DNA of 36,995 nucleotides from assembly GCA_903828675.1 (NCBI GenBank), contig CAIKND010000234.1, forward strand, positions 1 to 36,995. The letters are read 5' to 3'. The notes beneath the pieces were generated by a model. The model saw only the letters and a list, made by a program, of their open reading frames with translations, was not told the origin of the DNA and made no database searches. This document shows positions 16,180 to 24,750 of this stretch, in pieces (the stretch's first letter is position 1; each line of letters starts with the position of its first letter). Source of the stretch: an uncultured Acidobacteriaceae bacterium (GTDB lineage: Bacteria > Acidobacteriota > Terriglobia > Terriglobales > Acidobacteriaceae). Both the position numbers and the translations under genes were made by a program.

Positions 16180-17565
16180 ATGAGCCCAACGGACACGTCT
16201 CCACTGCCCGTCCTTCCCGGCTTGGCGCCGGATCCCGAACACCTGGTTCCGTCGCTGCCGGAGGTGCATGCGACCGTGGGCATCTCGCAGTCGGGGGTTT
16301 CCTGGCGGCGTTTGCTGGGGTTTCTGGGTCCGGGATTTCTGATCTCGGTGGGGTACATGGACCCCGGCAACTGGGCGACCGACATTGCAGGCGGGTCGCG
16401 GTACGGCTATACGCTTCTTTTCGTCATTATGGCGTCGAACCTGGTGGCGATTCTGTTGCAGAGCCTGAGCCTGAAACTGGGCGTGGCCACCGAGCGGGAT
16501 CTGGCGCAGCTTTGCCACCAGAGTTACGGTCCGCGGGTGAGTTTTGTTTTCTGGTTCTTTGCCGAGATAGCCATCGCGGCCTGCGATATGGCGGAGGTAA
16601 TCGGGTCGGCGATCGCGCTGGAGTTGCTGTTTCACATTCCGCTGATTTATGGAGTGCTGATCACCGGCCTGGACGTGCTGCTGATTCTGCTGCTGCAGCG
16701 CTGGGGCTTCCGTTACGTTGAGGCGCTGGTGATCGCGCTGATCGGGACCATCATCACGCTGTTTGGCGTGCAGATGTTTCTTTCGCAGCCGGAGTACGCG
16801 CAGGTGCTGCATTATCTGTTCATCCCATCGCGAGAAATCCTCACTAACCCTGGCATGCTGTATATCGCCATCGGGATGCTGGGTGCAACAGTGATGCCTC
16901 ACAATCTGTACCTGCATTCGTCGATTGTGCAGAGCCGGAATTACAAGCGGACCCCGGAGGGTAAGCGCGAGGCCATCTTCATGGCCAACGTGGATTCGGG
17001 GCTGGCGCTGACCGTGGCGCTGTTCGTGAACGCGGCCATTTTGATTGTGGCGGCGGCGGTGTTTCATCGCAGCGGGCATTTTGAGGTGGAGGCGATCCAG
17101 GACGCCTACAAGCTTTTGAGCCCACTGGTAGGCGCGGCAGGGGCGAGCACTCTGTTTGCCATCGCCCTGCTGGCCAGCGGTCAGAACTCGTCCATTACAG
17201 GTACTCTGGCCGGGCAGGTGGTGATGGAGGGATTCATCCATCTGAAGGTGTCGCCGTGGCTGCGACGGATGATTACCCGCACTCTCGCGATTATTCCCAC
17301 GATTATTGTGGTGGCCGTTACCGGCGAGCAGGGGACGGAGAAGCTGCTGATTCTGAGCCAGGTGATTCTGTCTTTGCAGTTGACTTTTGCTGTGGTGCCG
17401 CTGGTGATGTTCACGAGCAACCGCAAGTGGATGGGCGAGTTTGTGAATGGCCGCTTTCTGCAAGTTGTTGCGTGGACGGTGGCGGTGCTGATCGCAGCGG
17501 CCAATGGATGGTTGCTCATCCAAATGGCTATCGAGTTCTCGCACCTCCAATTGAAATTCTGGTAA
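16180..17565 (+). CDS. mntH: Nramp-family Mn2+/Fe2+ transporter
   Basis: A proton-coupled divalent metal importer of the inner membrane with about 11 helices. The metal-site motifs are intact: GYMDPGNWATD in helix 1 (Asp and Asn ligands) and VMPHNLYLHSS in helix 6, whose methionine favours Mn/Fe over Mg/Ca. ATG 16180 gives 461 residues. A frame from ATG 16159 is seven codons longer, but that start lies against the operator palindrome, and a transcript from the proposed promoter would begin near 16167. No Shine-Dalgarno is visible before 16180, so a very short leader is likely. The upstream DtxR-type gene is the probable regulator. Confidence 0.95.
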   Translation: MSPTDTSPLPVLPGLAPDPEHLVPSLPEVHATVGISQSGVSWRRLLGFLGPGFLISVGYMDPGNWATDIAGGSRYGYTLLFVIMASNLVAILLQSLSLKLGVATERDLAQLCHQSYGPRVSFVFWFFAEIAIAACDMAEVIGSAIALELLFHIPLIYGVLITGLDVLLILLLQRWGFRYVEALVIALIGTIITLFGVQMFLSQPEYAQVLHYLFIPSREILTNPGMLYIAIGMLGATVMPHNLYLHSSIVQSRNYKRTPEGKREAIFMANVDSGLALTVALFVNAAILIVAAAVFHRSGHFEVEAIQDAYKLLSPLVGAAGASTLFAIALLASGQNSSITGTLAGQVVMEGFIHLKVSPWLRRMITRTLAIIPTIIVVAVTGEQGTEKLLILSQVILSLQLTFAVVPLVMFTSNRKWMGEFVNGRFLQVVAWTVAVLIAAANGWLLIQMAIEFSHLQLKFW

Positions 17566-17607
17566 CGATCGAATATCGGCATCCGCTGCTTTGGCACATC
17601 CGCTAGT

Positions 17608-19269
17608 ATGTATGCGATGCAAATTCTTTCAGCAAGTGAGATGCAGGCCTGCGACCGGGCGACGACGGAGCGGTACGGGATTACTTCGCTCGATTTGATG
17701 CGGGCTGCCGCGGCTGCCGTGGCGTCCTTCGCGCGAGAGTATTTTCCGCTGGCCCGGCGCGTGACTGTGGTATGCGGCCGGGGCAACAATGGCGGGGACG
17801 GCATGATGGTGGCGTGGCTGCTGGCCCGTGCCGGGCTTGAAGTGACAACGCTGCTGCTGGGCGCGCCTGAGGGGTTGAAGGGCGACGGAGCCGAGGCCTG
17901 GGCTGAACTGACTACGCCCGCGCGTGGAACGATTCACATAGTGACGGCCGCATCGGAACTGGCGCGGCTCAAGGACGCGCTGGATACGGATTTGATTGTG
18001 GATGCGGTTGTCGGTACAGGGTTCAAGCCTCCGCTGAAGGGGCTGGCGCTGGCGGCGCTGGAGTGGGTGAAGGCAAGCAAGGCGCCGGTTTTGGCGGTGG
18101 ATTTGCCTTCGGGCTGGGCTGCGGATGCCACTCAGGCTGGGGCGGAGGGAATGGTTTTTCCGGCCGATGCGGTGATTACCTTTACCGCGCCCAAGCCCGC
18201 GCACATGTTTGGGCAGTTGACGCGGCGATGGCATCAGCCGGTGGTGGTGGCGCCGATTGGGTCGCCGGATGCGGCGATTGTTTCGGCACTTAAGCTGAGT
18301 TGGGCTGGGGAGGCTTTGGCGCTGGTGCAGACGCCGCGGCATGCCGGCGCAAACAAGGGCAGCTTTGGTCATGTGCTGGTGGTGGGCGGGACTTTTGGAA
18401 CGGCTGGGGGCAAGTCTGGCGCGCCGGCGATGGCGGCCCTGGCGGCATTGCGTGCTGGGGCGGGGCTGGTGACGGCGGCGGTTCCCACGCCGGCGCTGGG
18501 GCTGGTGGCCGCGGTTGCGCCGGAGTTGATGACCTGGCCGCTGGAGGCAACCGCCGCGGGAGCGATTGCCGCCGAAAATCTGGCGCCGGAGAGAGTGGCG
18601 GCGCTGGTGGCGGGCAAGACGGTGCTGGCCGTTGGGCCGGGGCTGGGGCAGTCCGCCGAGACTGTGAAATATGTGACGGGATTGCTGGCGGCGACCAAGA
18701 TTCCGGCTGTGATTGACGCGGATGCGTTGAATATTCTGGCCGCGAAGCCGGTGCTGCTGGCCAAGCTGGCCAAGGGGCGGACGCTGGTGCTGACGCCGCA
18801 TCCGGGCGAGATGGCGCGGCTGGCGGGAATTACGGTGGCCGAGGTGCAGGCCAACCGGCTGGAAACGGCGCGCGGGTTCGCCATGAAGATGGGCGTCACG
18901 CTGGTGCTGAAGGGCGCGAGGACGCTGGTGGCGCATCCCGACGGGCGGGTGGCGGTGAATACGACGGGCAATCCGGGGATGGCGAAGGGCGGCAGCGGCG
19001 ACGTGCTGACCGGCCTGGTGGCGGGAATGATGGCGCAATATCCGGCGGATATAGCGCGTGCAGTGGAGGCTGCGGTGTGTCTGCATGGGCTGGCCGCGGA
19101 CCTGGCCGTCCAGGAGGGTGACGAGCATACTCTGGTGGCTACGGACGGCCTGAAACAGCTTTCGCGGGCTTTTCGTTTTTGTTTTCGCGGCCCGAACGGA
19201 TATCTTTGGATGCAGGGGCTACCGGCGGAGAGGTTACTGGCCGGGGTCTCACGTGAGGCACCGAAATGA
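17608..19269 (+). CDS. nnr: Bifunctional NAD(P)H-hydrate epimerase / ADP-dependent dehydratase
   Basis: Repairs hydrated NADH and NADPH. The N-terminal YjeF-type epimerase (about 1-215) holds VCGRGNNGGDG (56-65) and AVDLPSGW. The C-terminal ribokinase-like dehydratase (about 230-525) holds GAPAMAALAALRAGAGLVT, VIDADALN, LTPHPGEMARLAG (about residue 398) and NPGMAKGGSGDVLTG (about 460). At 553 residues it has the standard length of the fused enzyme. ATG 17608 and ATG 17617 are both possible starts. The stop overlaps the ATG of tsaE by four bases (ATGA), a common bacterial pairing that implies coupling. Confidence 0.95.
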   Translation: MYAMQILSASEMQACDRATTERYGITSLDLMRAAAAAVASFAREYFPLARRVTVVCGRGNNGGDGMMVAWLLARAGLEVTTLLLGAPEGLKGDGAEAWAELTTPARGTIHIVTAASELARLKDALDTDLIVDAVVGTGFKPPLKGLALAALEWVKASKAPVLAVDLPSGWAADATQAGAEGMVFPADAVITFTAPKPAHMFGQLTRRWHQPVVVAPIGSPDAAIVSALKLSWAGEALALVQTPRHAGANKGSFGHVLVVGGTFGTAGGKSGAPAMAALAALRAGAGLVTAAVPTPALGLVAAVAPELMTWPLEATAAGAIAAENLAPERVAALVAGKTVLAVGPGLGQSAETVKYVTGLLAATKIPAVIDADALNILAAKPVLLAKLAKGRTLVLTPHPGEMARLAGITVAEVQANRLETARGFAMKMGVTLVLKGARTLVAHPDGRVAVNTTGNPGMAKGGSGDVLTGLVAGMMAQYPADIARAVEAAVCLHGLAADLAVQEGDEHTLVATDGLKQLSRAFRFCFRGPNGYLWMQGLPAERLLAGVSREAPK

Positions 19270-19739
19270 CGAACGTCGCACCGCCTGCCGAAGGCAGGAT
19301 TCACGAGTTTACGACACACAGGGGCGCGGACACCATTGAGGTGGGGCGCAAGCTGGCGCGGCTGCTGGTTCCGCCGCAGTTGCTGGTGCTGAGCGGCGAC
19401 CTGGGTACCGGCAAAACGACGCTGGTGAAGGGAATTGCCGAGGCTCTGGATGCAGCGGAAGCGGACGAGGTGACGAGCCCGACGTTTACTCTGCTGCACG
19501 AGTACGACGGCGCGCTGGACGGCAAGGCGGTGAAGCTTTTTCATCTGGATGTCTATCGCCTGGAGGGCGAGCGGCAACTGGAGACGCTGGGGTTGGATGA
19601 GTTGCTGACTCCCGATGCGCTGGTGCTGGTCGAGTGGGGCGAGAAGTTCAAAAGCATCCGCAAAAAGGCGACGGGCGAGATCGCGATTACCGCGGTGGGC
19701 GGCGATGCGCGGAAGATTACGGTGACGCTGAAGGAATAG
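19266..19739 (+). CDS. tsaE: tRNA threonylcarbamoyladenosine biosynthesis ATPase TsaE
   Basis: The P-loop ATPase that works with TsaB and TsaD to place the t6A modification at position 37 of ANN-decoding tRNAs. The 157 residues are the normal size. Walker A is GDLGTGKTT (44-52), followed by the switch-like motif TSPTFTLLHEY and the helix-strand segment KLFHLDVYRLEGE, with VEWGEKF near the end, all typical of the family. It overlaps nnr by four bases and is the last gene of that unit. The palindrome at 19775 follows but has no T-tract. Confidence 0.95.
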   Translation: MTNVAPPAEGRIHEFTTHRGADTIEVGRKLARLLVPPQLLVLSGDLGTGKTTLVKGIAEALDAAEADEVTSPTFTLLHEYDGALDGKAVKLFHLDVYRLEGERQLETLGLDELLTPDALVLVEWGEKFKSIRKKATGEIAITAVGGDARKITVTLKE

Positions 19740-19774
19740 CCACCTGCATCCTTGATTAACCAGCCTCATGCTTT

Positions 19775-19810
19775 CCCACCCTTGCGGCAGAAACAAACCG
19801 CAAGGATGGG
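19775..19810. repeat. Family A spacer hairpin, copy 2
   Basis: Arms CCCACCCTTGCGG (19775-19787) and CCGCAAGGATGGG (19798-19810) pair at 12 of 13 positions; the single C.A mismatch (19779/19806) is at the same place as in the copies at 274 and 21171. The loop CAGAAACAAA contains the AGAAACAA of copy 1. The downstream GGCAC is also shared. Confidence 0.75.
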
Positions 19811-19906
19811 GCACGGAGCGGCTTGCTTGAACTTGCGGTTGCTTCGCGTCCATGATTCTGCTTCAAATCTTCAGAAACTACCTCACTCAAAATCATGGCA
19901 GGAATT

Positions 19907-20911
19907 ATGAATCGAATTCCATTTGTAGATGTGCAGCGGACGCTGGCAGGCGTTCTGGTGAGGCTTGGCATGCGTGCCGATAGGGCGCAGACGTGTGCGC
20001 GGCTGTTTGCGGAGACTACGCGCGACGGAGTGTATACGCACGGGATCAACCGCTTTCCGCGCTTCGTTGGAACCATACGTAACGGCAGCGTGGACCCGGC
20101 GGCGGAGGCGCGGCGGGTGGGGGGCTTTGGCGCGCTGGAGCGCTGGGACGGGCTGAAGGGACCGGGCAATCTGAATGCGCTGGCCGCGATGGAGCGGGCG
20201 ATTGGGCTGGCGCGCGAGCACGGAGTGGGCTGCGTGGCGCTAGGCAATACCAACCACTGGATGCGCGCCGGTACGTATGGATGGCAGGCCGCAGAGGCGG
20301 GAATGATCGGCATCTGCTGGACGAACACGATGCCCAACCTGCCGCCGTGGGGCGGAGTGGAGCCGGTGATCGGCAATAATCCGGTGGTGTTTGCCGTGCC
20401 GAGAGCGAAGGGCCACGTGGTGCTGGATATGGCCATGTCGCAGTTCTCGTATGGGTCGCTGGAGAGTTATCGCAAAAAAGGCGAGATGCTGCCGGTGGAC
20501 GGCGGGTTTGACGAGCAGGGCAACCTGACGCGCGATCCGGGAGCGATTGAGAAGTCGCAGCGCGCGCTGCCGGTTGGCTATTGGAAAGGCTCGGGGCTTT
20601 CCGTGGTGCTGGACATGATTGCCGCGATGATGTCGCTGGGCAGAGCGACGCACCAGCTTTCGCACGATCCGCTGTTTGAGGCGGGAATTTCTCAGATGTT
20701 TCTAGCCATGAATCCTCTGGCTTTCGGGCCGTCGCCGCGCGCCGACGAGATAGCCGATGAAATCGTAACTTCCCTGCATAACTCGAAGTCTGCGAAACAA
20801 GGAAGCGGAGTGCGTTATCCGGGCGAGCAGACGCTGCGGGTGCGGGCGGAGAATGAGCGGCTCGGTTTGCCGGTGGAAGCGGCGGTATGGGAATTGATTC
20901 TGGGAATGTAA
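19907..20911 (+). CDS. dlgD: 2,3-diketo-L-gulonate / 3-dehydro-L-gulonate reductase (YiaK/DlgD type)
   Basis: An NAD(P)H-dependent oxidoreductase of the malate/L-lactate dehydrogenase (type 2) family. Long stretches match my memory of E. coli YiaK: DGVYTHGINRFPRF, NTNHWMRAGTYGWQAAEAG with the catalytic-type histidine, IGICWTNTMPNLPPWG, LPVDGGFDEQGNLTRDPG and GYWKGSGLSVVLDMIAAM. ATG 19907 aligns with the YiaK N-terminus and has an AGGA just upstream; ATG 19895 adds four residues. The enzyme belongs to ascorbate/gulonate-type sugar acid catabolism, but none of the usual partners (kinase, TRAP transporter, epimerase) is nearby. Confidence 0.85.
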   Translation: MNRIPFVDVQRTLAGVLVRLGMRADRAQTCARLFAETTRDGVYTHGINRFPRFVGTIRNGSVDPAAEARRVGGFGALERWDGLKGPGNLNALAAMERAIGLAREHGVGCVALGNTNHWMRAGTYGWQAAEAGMIGICWTNTMPNLPPWGGVEPVIGNNPVVFAVPRAKGHVVLDMAMSQFSYGSLESYRKKGEMLPVDGGFDEQGNLTRDPGAIEKSQRALPVGYWKGSGLSVVLDMIAAMMSLGRATHQLSHDPLFEAGISQMFLAMNPLAFGPSPRADEIADEIVTSLHNSKSAKQGSGVRYPGEQTLRVRAENERLGLPVEAAVWELILGM

Positions 20912-20923
20912 CTCCTGTTTCGC

Positions 20924-20973
20924 GGGAGACAGGGAGGGGGGGTGGGTAGGAGGGAGGGTGGGTGGGAGGGGGG
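20924..20973 (+). repeat. Dense G-run tract, strong G-quadruplex candidate
   Basis: Within 50 bp there are nine runs of three or more G, one of seven and one of six, separated by one to five bases. It begins 12 bp past the dlgD stop, so it would be transcribed as a G-rich RNA. Such tracts can fold into G-quadruplexes and stall polymerases or nucleases. The rest of the 348-bp spacer (20912-21259) holds the two palindromes at 21138 and 21171. Confidence 0.85.
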
Positions 20974-21137
20974 TGTCCCGCTCACTTGTTCCTGCTCTTT
21001 GGAGACTGGATGGCTATCGTTATGGCGGATTGGTTCTGTTTTTAACTTCATAGTTCAATTGTGCGCCAAGCGGCCTTAATTATATGCAAATGGTTTCTGG
21101 GCGTTGATGGTTGGGTTCGGCGTGAAGTGGGTGCCAT

Positions 21138-21163
21138 CCCAGGTCCCAAAAGCGGGACCTGGG
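21138..21163. repeat. Family B palindrome, copy 3 (perfect)
   Basis: CCCAGGTCCC, loop AAAAGC, GGGACCTGGG: a perfect 10-bp stem. It shares the loop and flanks with the copy at 6063 and lies eight bases before a family A hairpin. Confidence 0.75.
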
Positions 21164-21170
21164 CCACCCG

Positions 21171-21205
21171 CCCACTCATCCACGATAAAACTGTGGATGA
21201 ATGGG
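21171..21205. repeat. Family A spacer hairpin, copy 3
   Basis: Arms CCCACTCATCCAC (21171-21183) and GTGGATGAATGGG (21193-21205) pair at 12 of 13 positions with the same C.A mismatch (21175/21201) as the other copies; GGCAC follows as in copies 1 and 2. The inner stem sequence is entirely different from theirs. Confidence 0.75.
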
Positions 21206-21259
21206 GCACAGCCGGCTCTTGGTTATTTCATGCTCGGGCCACCTGCCGCCGGGCGGGGC

Positions 21260-22738
21260 TTATCTTCTGAGGTGGAGGAGGGCGTCGCGGTCGATGATGT
21301 TGCCGTCTTCGATGAGGGTGGAGATGCGGCGGGCGTTCCAGATGTTGGCGGTGGGGTCGGCGTCTACGACGAGGATGTCGGCGCGGCGGCCGGGAGCGAT
21401 GAGGCCCAGCTCATTCCAGCCGAACTGAAGTGCGTAGTTGTTGGTGGCCGCGGCCAGCGCTTCGCGGGGGGAGAGGCCGAGGCGGACCAGCAGTTCCAAC
21501 TCAGTGTGCAGCGAGATGCCGGACATGGTTCCCTGCACCGAAGCGGTGGAGCCGGCCAGGTAGCGCGGATAGACGGAGAAGATGGTCTCGTTGATGTTCC
21601 ACAGGCGCATGGCTTGCTGGTCCGCCTTTTTGCGCTGGCTCTCGACCATCCAGCGCTGACCGGCGGTGGGCAGGCGATGGGTCCAGGAGGAGAGCGCGTA
21701 ATCCAATTCGCCGGTAGCGGGATTGGAGGGCTGGAACATGTGCGCGGGGTCAAGGACAGCGGCCGCCGGCTCCTTCCACAGGTTGCGATGGTCGGGCAGA
21801 TTGAGGAAGTAGAGGCTGAAGGTGGGCATCAGCGCGGCATGGTGGGCGGCGAGAAAACGGGAGTAGGTGCGCAGGTGCAGGTCAGTGGGCGGCAGCCGCT
21901 CGGAGTAATCGTAGGCCGTGGTTGCAGGAGGTCCGCCGGGGTCGTCGACCAGAGGGCGCTGCAGTTCGTCGGGTATGACGCCGATTTCGTAGCGGCCCAT
22001 GTGCAACAGCGCGTCCACCCCGGCCTCGACGCCGACTTTGTAGGGCGTGGAGATGAACTCCCCGTAGGTGACAAGGCCCACCTGGTGGGCGCGGGCGATG
22101 ATCCACTGGGTGTTGGCGGCGGTGAGGTCATGGCCTAGAAACAGGACGCGGGTGCCCAGGCGGGCGGTATCGGTGATTTGCCGGCTGGTGTCTTCAGGGC
22201 TGAGTTCGACAACGTGCGGGCCTTCGCGGAGCTTGTTGGCCCAGGCGGGCTGCTTGGCGAGGAGGCTCCAGTTGTCGGAGGCGCCGACGGAGTCAATGAG
22301 ATAGAGATGGGGGCTGGGGTTGGCGGTTAAATCGACGGTGCCGTGGCTGTGGTCGTTGCGGGCCACTACGGTGGTGACGCCCATGTAGAGGTTGGCGTTG
22401 GCCTGGCCCTGGGAGTTCATGCCGGCAAAGCCGTCTACGAGGCCGGGGAGGATGAATTTTCCTTTGCAGTCGATGACGCGCGCGCCCTTGGGGATGGAGA
22501 CCACTCCGAGGAGGCCGACCTCAACGATGCGGCCCTCGTGCACAACCACAACCGAATCCTGGAGGTCTCGCGCCGAGTGGCCCCAATTTGTGACATCGAC
22601 AAGGGTTCCGCCAACCAGAACCAGGGGAATGGAAGCCGGGGCATTTGAAGCAACCGGGAAGCCCGCCTGGGGCCAGGCGCAGGCACTCGCCAAGACCGCG
22701 CCAAGCAAACATAAGAAGGCTTTGGTGTGACTTTGCAT
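21260..22738 (-). CDS. Exported amidohydrolase-fold protein lacking the HxH metal motif
   Basis: A 492-residue protein with a signal peptide (AFLCLLGAVLASAC; C20 could be a lipoprotein cysteine). The overall plan is that of imidazolonepropionase-like amidohydrolases: a composite beta-sandwich (LVLVGGTLVDVTN, VVVHEGRIVEVG, VIDCKGKFILPGLVD), a barrel, and the closing APGRRADILVVDADP. Where active members have D-x-H-x-H after PGLVD, this protein reads D102-G-F-A-G106, and the GLVTYGEFIS strand lacks the usual VxxHA histidine. Loss of both early ligands suggests a non-enzymatic or altered role. The start at 22738 removes 30 residues without signal-peptide character; the ribosome site is weak. No operon partner is evident. 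Confidence 0.8.
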   Translation of the reverse strand: MQSHTKAFLCLLGAVLASACAWPQAGFPVASNAPASIPLVLVGGTLVDVTNWGHSARDLQDSVVVVHEGRIVEVGLLGVVSIPKGARVIDCKGKFILPGLVDGFAGMNSQGQANANLYMGVTTVVARNDHSHGTVDLTANPSPHLYLIDSVGASDNWSLLAKQPAWANKLREGPHVVELSPEDTSRQITDTARLGTRVLFLGHDLTAANTQWIIARAHQVGLVTYGEFISTPYKVGVEAGVDALLHMGRYEIGVIPDELQRPLVDDPGGPPATTAYDYSERLPPTDLHLRTYSRFLAAHHAALMPTFSLYFLNLPDHRNLWKEPAAAVLDPAHMFQPSNPATGELDYALSSWTHRLPTAGQRWMVESQRKKADQQAMRLWNINETIFSVYPRYLAGSTASVQGTMSGISLHTELELLVRLGLSPREALAAATNNYALQFGWNELGLIAPGRRADILVVDADPTANIWNARRISTLIEDGNIIDRDALLHLRR

Positions 22739-22860
22739 GTTTAGGCTGGCCTGTTGAGGATTGTCGCACAGCGGCTTGGGGAGGCAAGGCCCAAGGCGTG
22801 CCGCGCCCAAACGATTGGTGGTTACCATTCTGCCGCGGCCTGAAAGTTGGAAGCAGATTC

Positions 22861-24750
22861 TCAGCTTGCCACCAGGGTGGGTCGGCGGCGGTGCGCCAGC
22901 AGTGGCAGCACCTGGGCCAGGGCCGAGTCTACGCTGAGGCCGTACTTTTTGCGCAAGTCGTCTACCTTGCCGTGCTCAACGAACTGGTCGGGCCAGCCGA
23001 TGCGGACGACGGGAACGGCAATGCCCATATCATCGAGGGCCTCGACAACGGCGGTGCCGAATCCGCCCATTTTGACGTGGTCCTCGAAGGTGACGAAGGC
23101 GGCCACGCGGCGGGCGTATTGCTCGAGCATCTCGCGGTCAAGAGGCTTGATGAACCGGGCATTGATGAGAGCGGCCGAGTAACCCTTCTGCTCGAGGCAG
23201 ACGGCGAGGTCGCGGGCCAGGCCGACCATGGGTCCGAGGCCGAGGATGGCGACGTCCGAGCCGTCTTGCAGGATTTCCGCTTTGCCGACGGGGAGCGCCA
23301 GTGGCTCGGGCTTGCGGGCGACGCCGACAACCACGCCGCGGGGGTAACGGATGGCGCTGGGGCCGGGAAGTTCGAGGGCGGTCTTCATCATGTCGGCGAG
23401 CTCGTCCTCGTCCTTGGGGGACATGAGCACGATGTCGGGAACGGAGCGCAGGTAGCCGATGTCGAAGAGGCCGTGATGGGTGGGGCCATCGTCGCCGGAA
23501 AGGCCGGCGCGGTCCATGCAGAACAGGACGGGCAGCTTTTGCAGGCAGACGTCGTGGACGATGGGATCGAACGCGCGCTGGAGGAAGGTGGAATAGATGG
23601 CGCAGACAGGGCGGAAGCCGCGGGTGGCCATGCCGGCGGCAAAAACGACCGCGTGCTCTTCGGCGATGCCTACGTCGAAGTAGCGCTTGGGATGGTGGGG
23701 GCGGAAGAGGTCGAGGCCGGTACCGCTGGGCATGGCGGCGGTGATGGCGACGATGCGCTCGTCCTTGGTGGCCAGATCGGACAGGGTGTTGGCGAAGACC
23801 TCAGAGTAAGTGGGCAGGCCGGCGGGCTTGGTGTCGCCGGTCTCGGGGTCGTACGGGCCGAGGCCGTGGAACTTCTTTTGGAGGTCGAGAGCGGGCTGAA
23901 ATCCGCGGCCTTTTTGCGTGAGGATGTGGAGCAGGACCGGATGGTCGGCGGCCTTGAGGAACTTGAAGGTCTCGATTAAAAGGGGCAGGTTGTGGCCGTC
24001 GATGGGGCCGAAGTACTCGAGGCCGAACTCCTCAAACATGATGGAGGGCCAGAGCAGGCCTTTGGCTGCCTCTTCGGCGCGGCGCACGACTTTGGCGGCG
24101 GTTTTGCCGCCGAAGCGTTCGATGAGGCGGGTGGCGGAGGAGTGCAGATGCTGGTAGTGCTCGTTGGTGACGATTCTGTGGAAGTAGCGTGCGATGGCGC
24201 CGACGTTGCGGTCGATGGACCACTCGTTGTCATTGAGCACGACGATGAGGCGCCTGGTCTGCTCGGCGATGTTGTTGAGCGCTTCGAACGAGATGCCGTT
24301 GGTGAAGGCGGCGTCTCCGGCTACGGCGATCACGTTCTCAGTGCCGCCGGCCAGGTCGCGGGCTACGGCCATGCCGAGTGCGGCGGAAAGCGCTGTGCCG
24401 GCGTGGCCTGCGCCGAAGGCATCGTGCTCGCTCTCGGTGCGGAGCATGAAGCCGTTGAGGCCCCCGGGCTGGCGGATGGTCTGAAAGCGGTCGCGGCGGC
24501 CGGTGAGGATCTTGTGGATGTAGGCCTGATGGCTGACGTCGAAGAGGATTTTGTCGGTGGGAGTGGAAAAGACCGCGTGGAGGGCGAGCGTGAGTTCAAC
24601 TACGCCCAGATTGGGGCCGAGGTGGCCGCCGGTCTTGGAAAGCGACTGGATGAGGAATTCGCGGATCTCTCCCGCCAGTTCTTCCATTTGCAAGGGATTC
24701 AGGCACTTCAGATCGGCAGGCGATTGGATGGATTCCAGCAGTGTTCCCAT
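22861..24750 (-). CDS. dxs: 1-deoxy-D-xylulose-5-phosphate synthase
   Basis: The thiamine-diphosphate enzyme that condenses pyruvate and glyceraldehyde-3-phosphate in the first step of the MEP isoprenoid pathway. At 629 residues it has normal length. Motifs in order: KTGGHLGPNLGVVELT, DVSHQAYIHKILTGR, the ThDP/Mg segment GDAAFTNG with NDNEWSI, the transketolase pyrimidine domain (DVGIAEEHAV, DRAGLSGDDGPTHHG) and the C-terminal domain (FVTFEDHVKMGGFG). DVSHQ and GDA differ from the common DVGHQ and GDG. ATG 24750 is chosen because GGAAGGAAG stands just before it; the longer frame from 24837 has no such site. It lies 160 bp downstream of the redox operon on the same strand and is probably separate. 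Confidence 0.96.
   Translation of the reverse strand: MGTLLESIQSPADLKCLNPLQMEELAGEIREFLIQSLSKTGGHLGPNLGVVELTLALHAVFSTPTDKILFDVSHQAYIHKILTGRRDRFQTIRQPGGLNGFMLRTESEHDAFGAGHAGTALSAALGMAVARDLAGGTENVIAVAGDAAFTNGISFEALNNIAEQTRRLIVVLNDNEWSIDRNVGAIARYFHRIVTNEHYQHLHSSATRLIERFGGKTAAKVVRRAEEAAKGLLWPSIMFEEFGLEYFGPIDGHNLPLLIETFKFLKAADHPVLLHILTQKGRGFQPALDLQKKFHGLGPYDPETGDTKPAGLPTYSEVFANTLSDLATKDERIVAITAAMPSGTGLDLFRPHHPKRYFDVGIAEEHAVVFAAGMATRGFRPVCAIYSTFLQRAFDPIVHDVCLQKLPVLFCMDRAGLSGDDGPTHHGLFDIGYLRSVPDIVLMSPKDEDELADMMKTALELPGPSAIRYPRGVVVGVARKPEPLALPVGKAEILQDGSDVAILGLGPMVGLARDLAVCLEQKGYSAALINARFIKPLDREMLEQYARRVAAFVTFEDHVKMGGFGTAVVEALDDMGIAVPVVRIGWPDQFVEHGKVDDLRKKYGLSVDSALAQVLPLLAHRRRPTLVAS

Noticed and set aside
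16144..17622. A 492-codon open frame opposite mntH
   Set aside because: His/Gln/Arg-rich shadow of a membrane-protein gene whose own motifs are intact on the plus strand.
17629..19853. Two long frames of about 495 codons opposite nnr and tsaE
   Set aside because: Low-complexity Arg/His- and Ser/Ala-rich shadow translations; the plus-strand genes have complete families.
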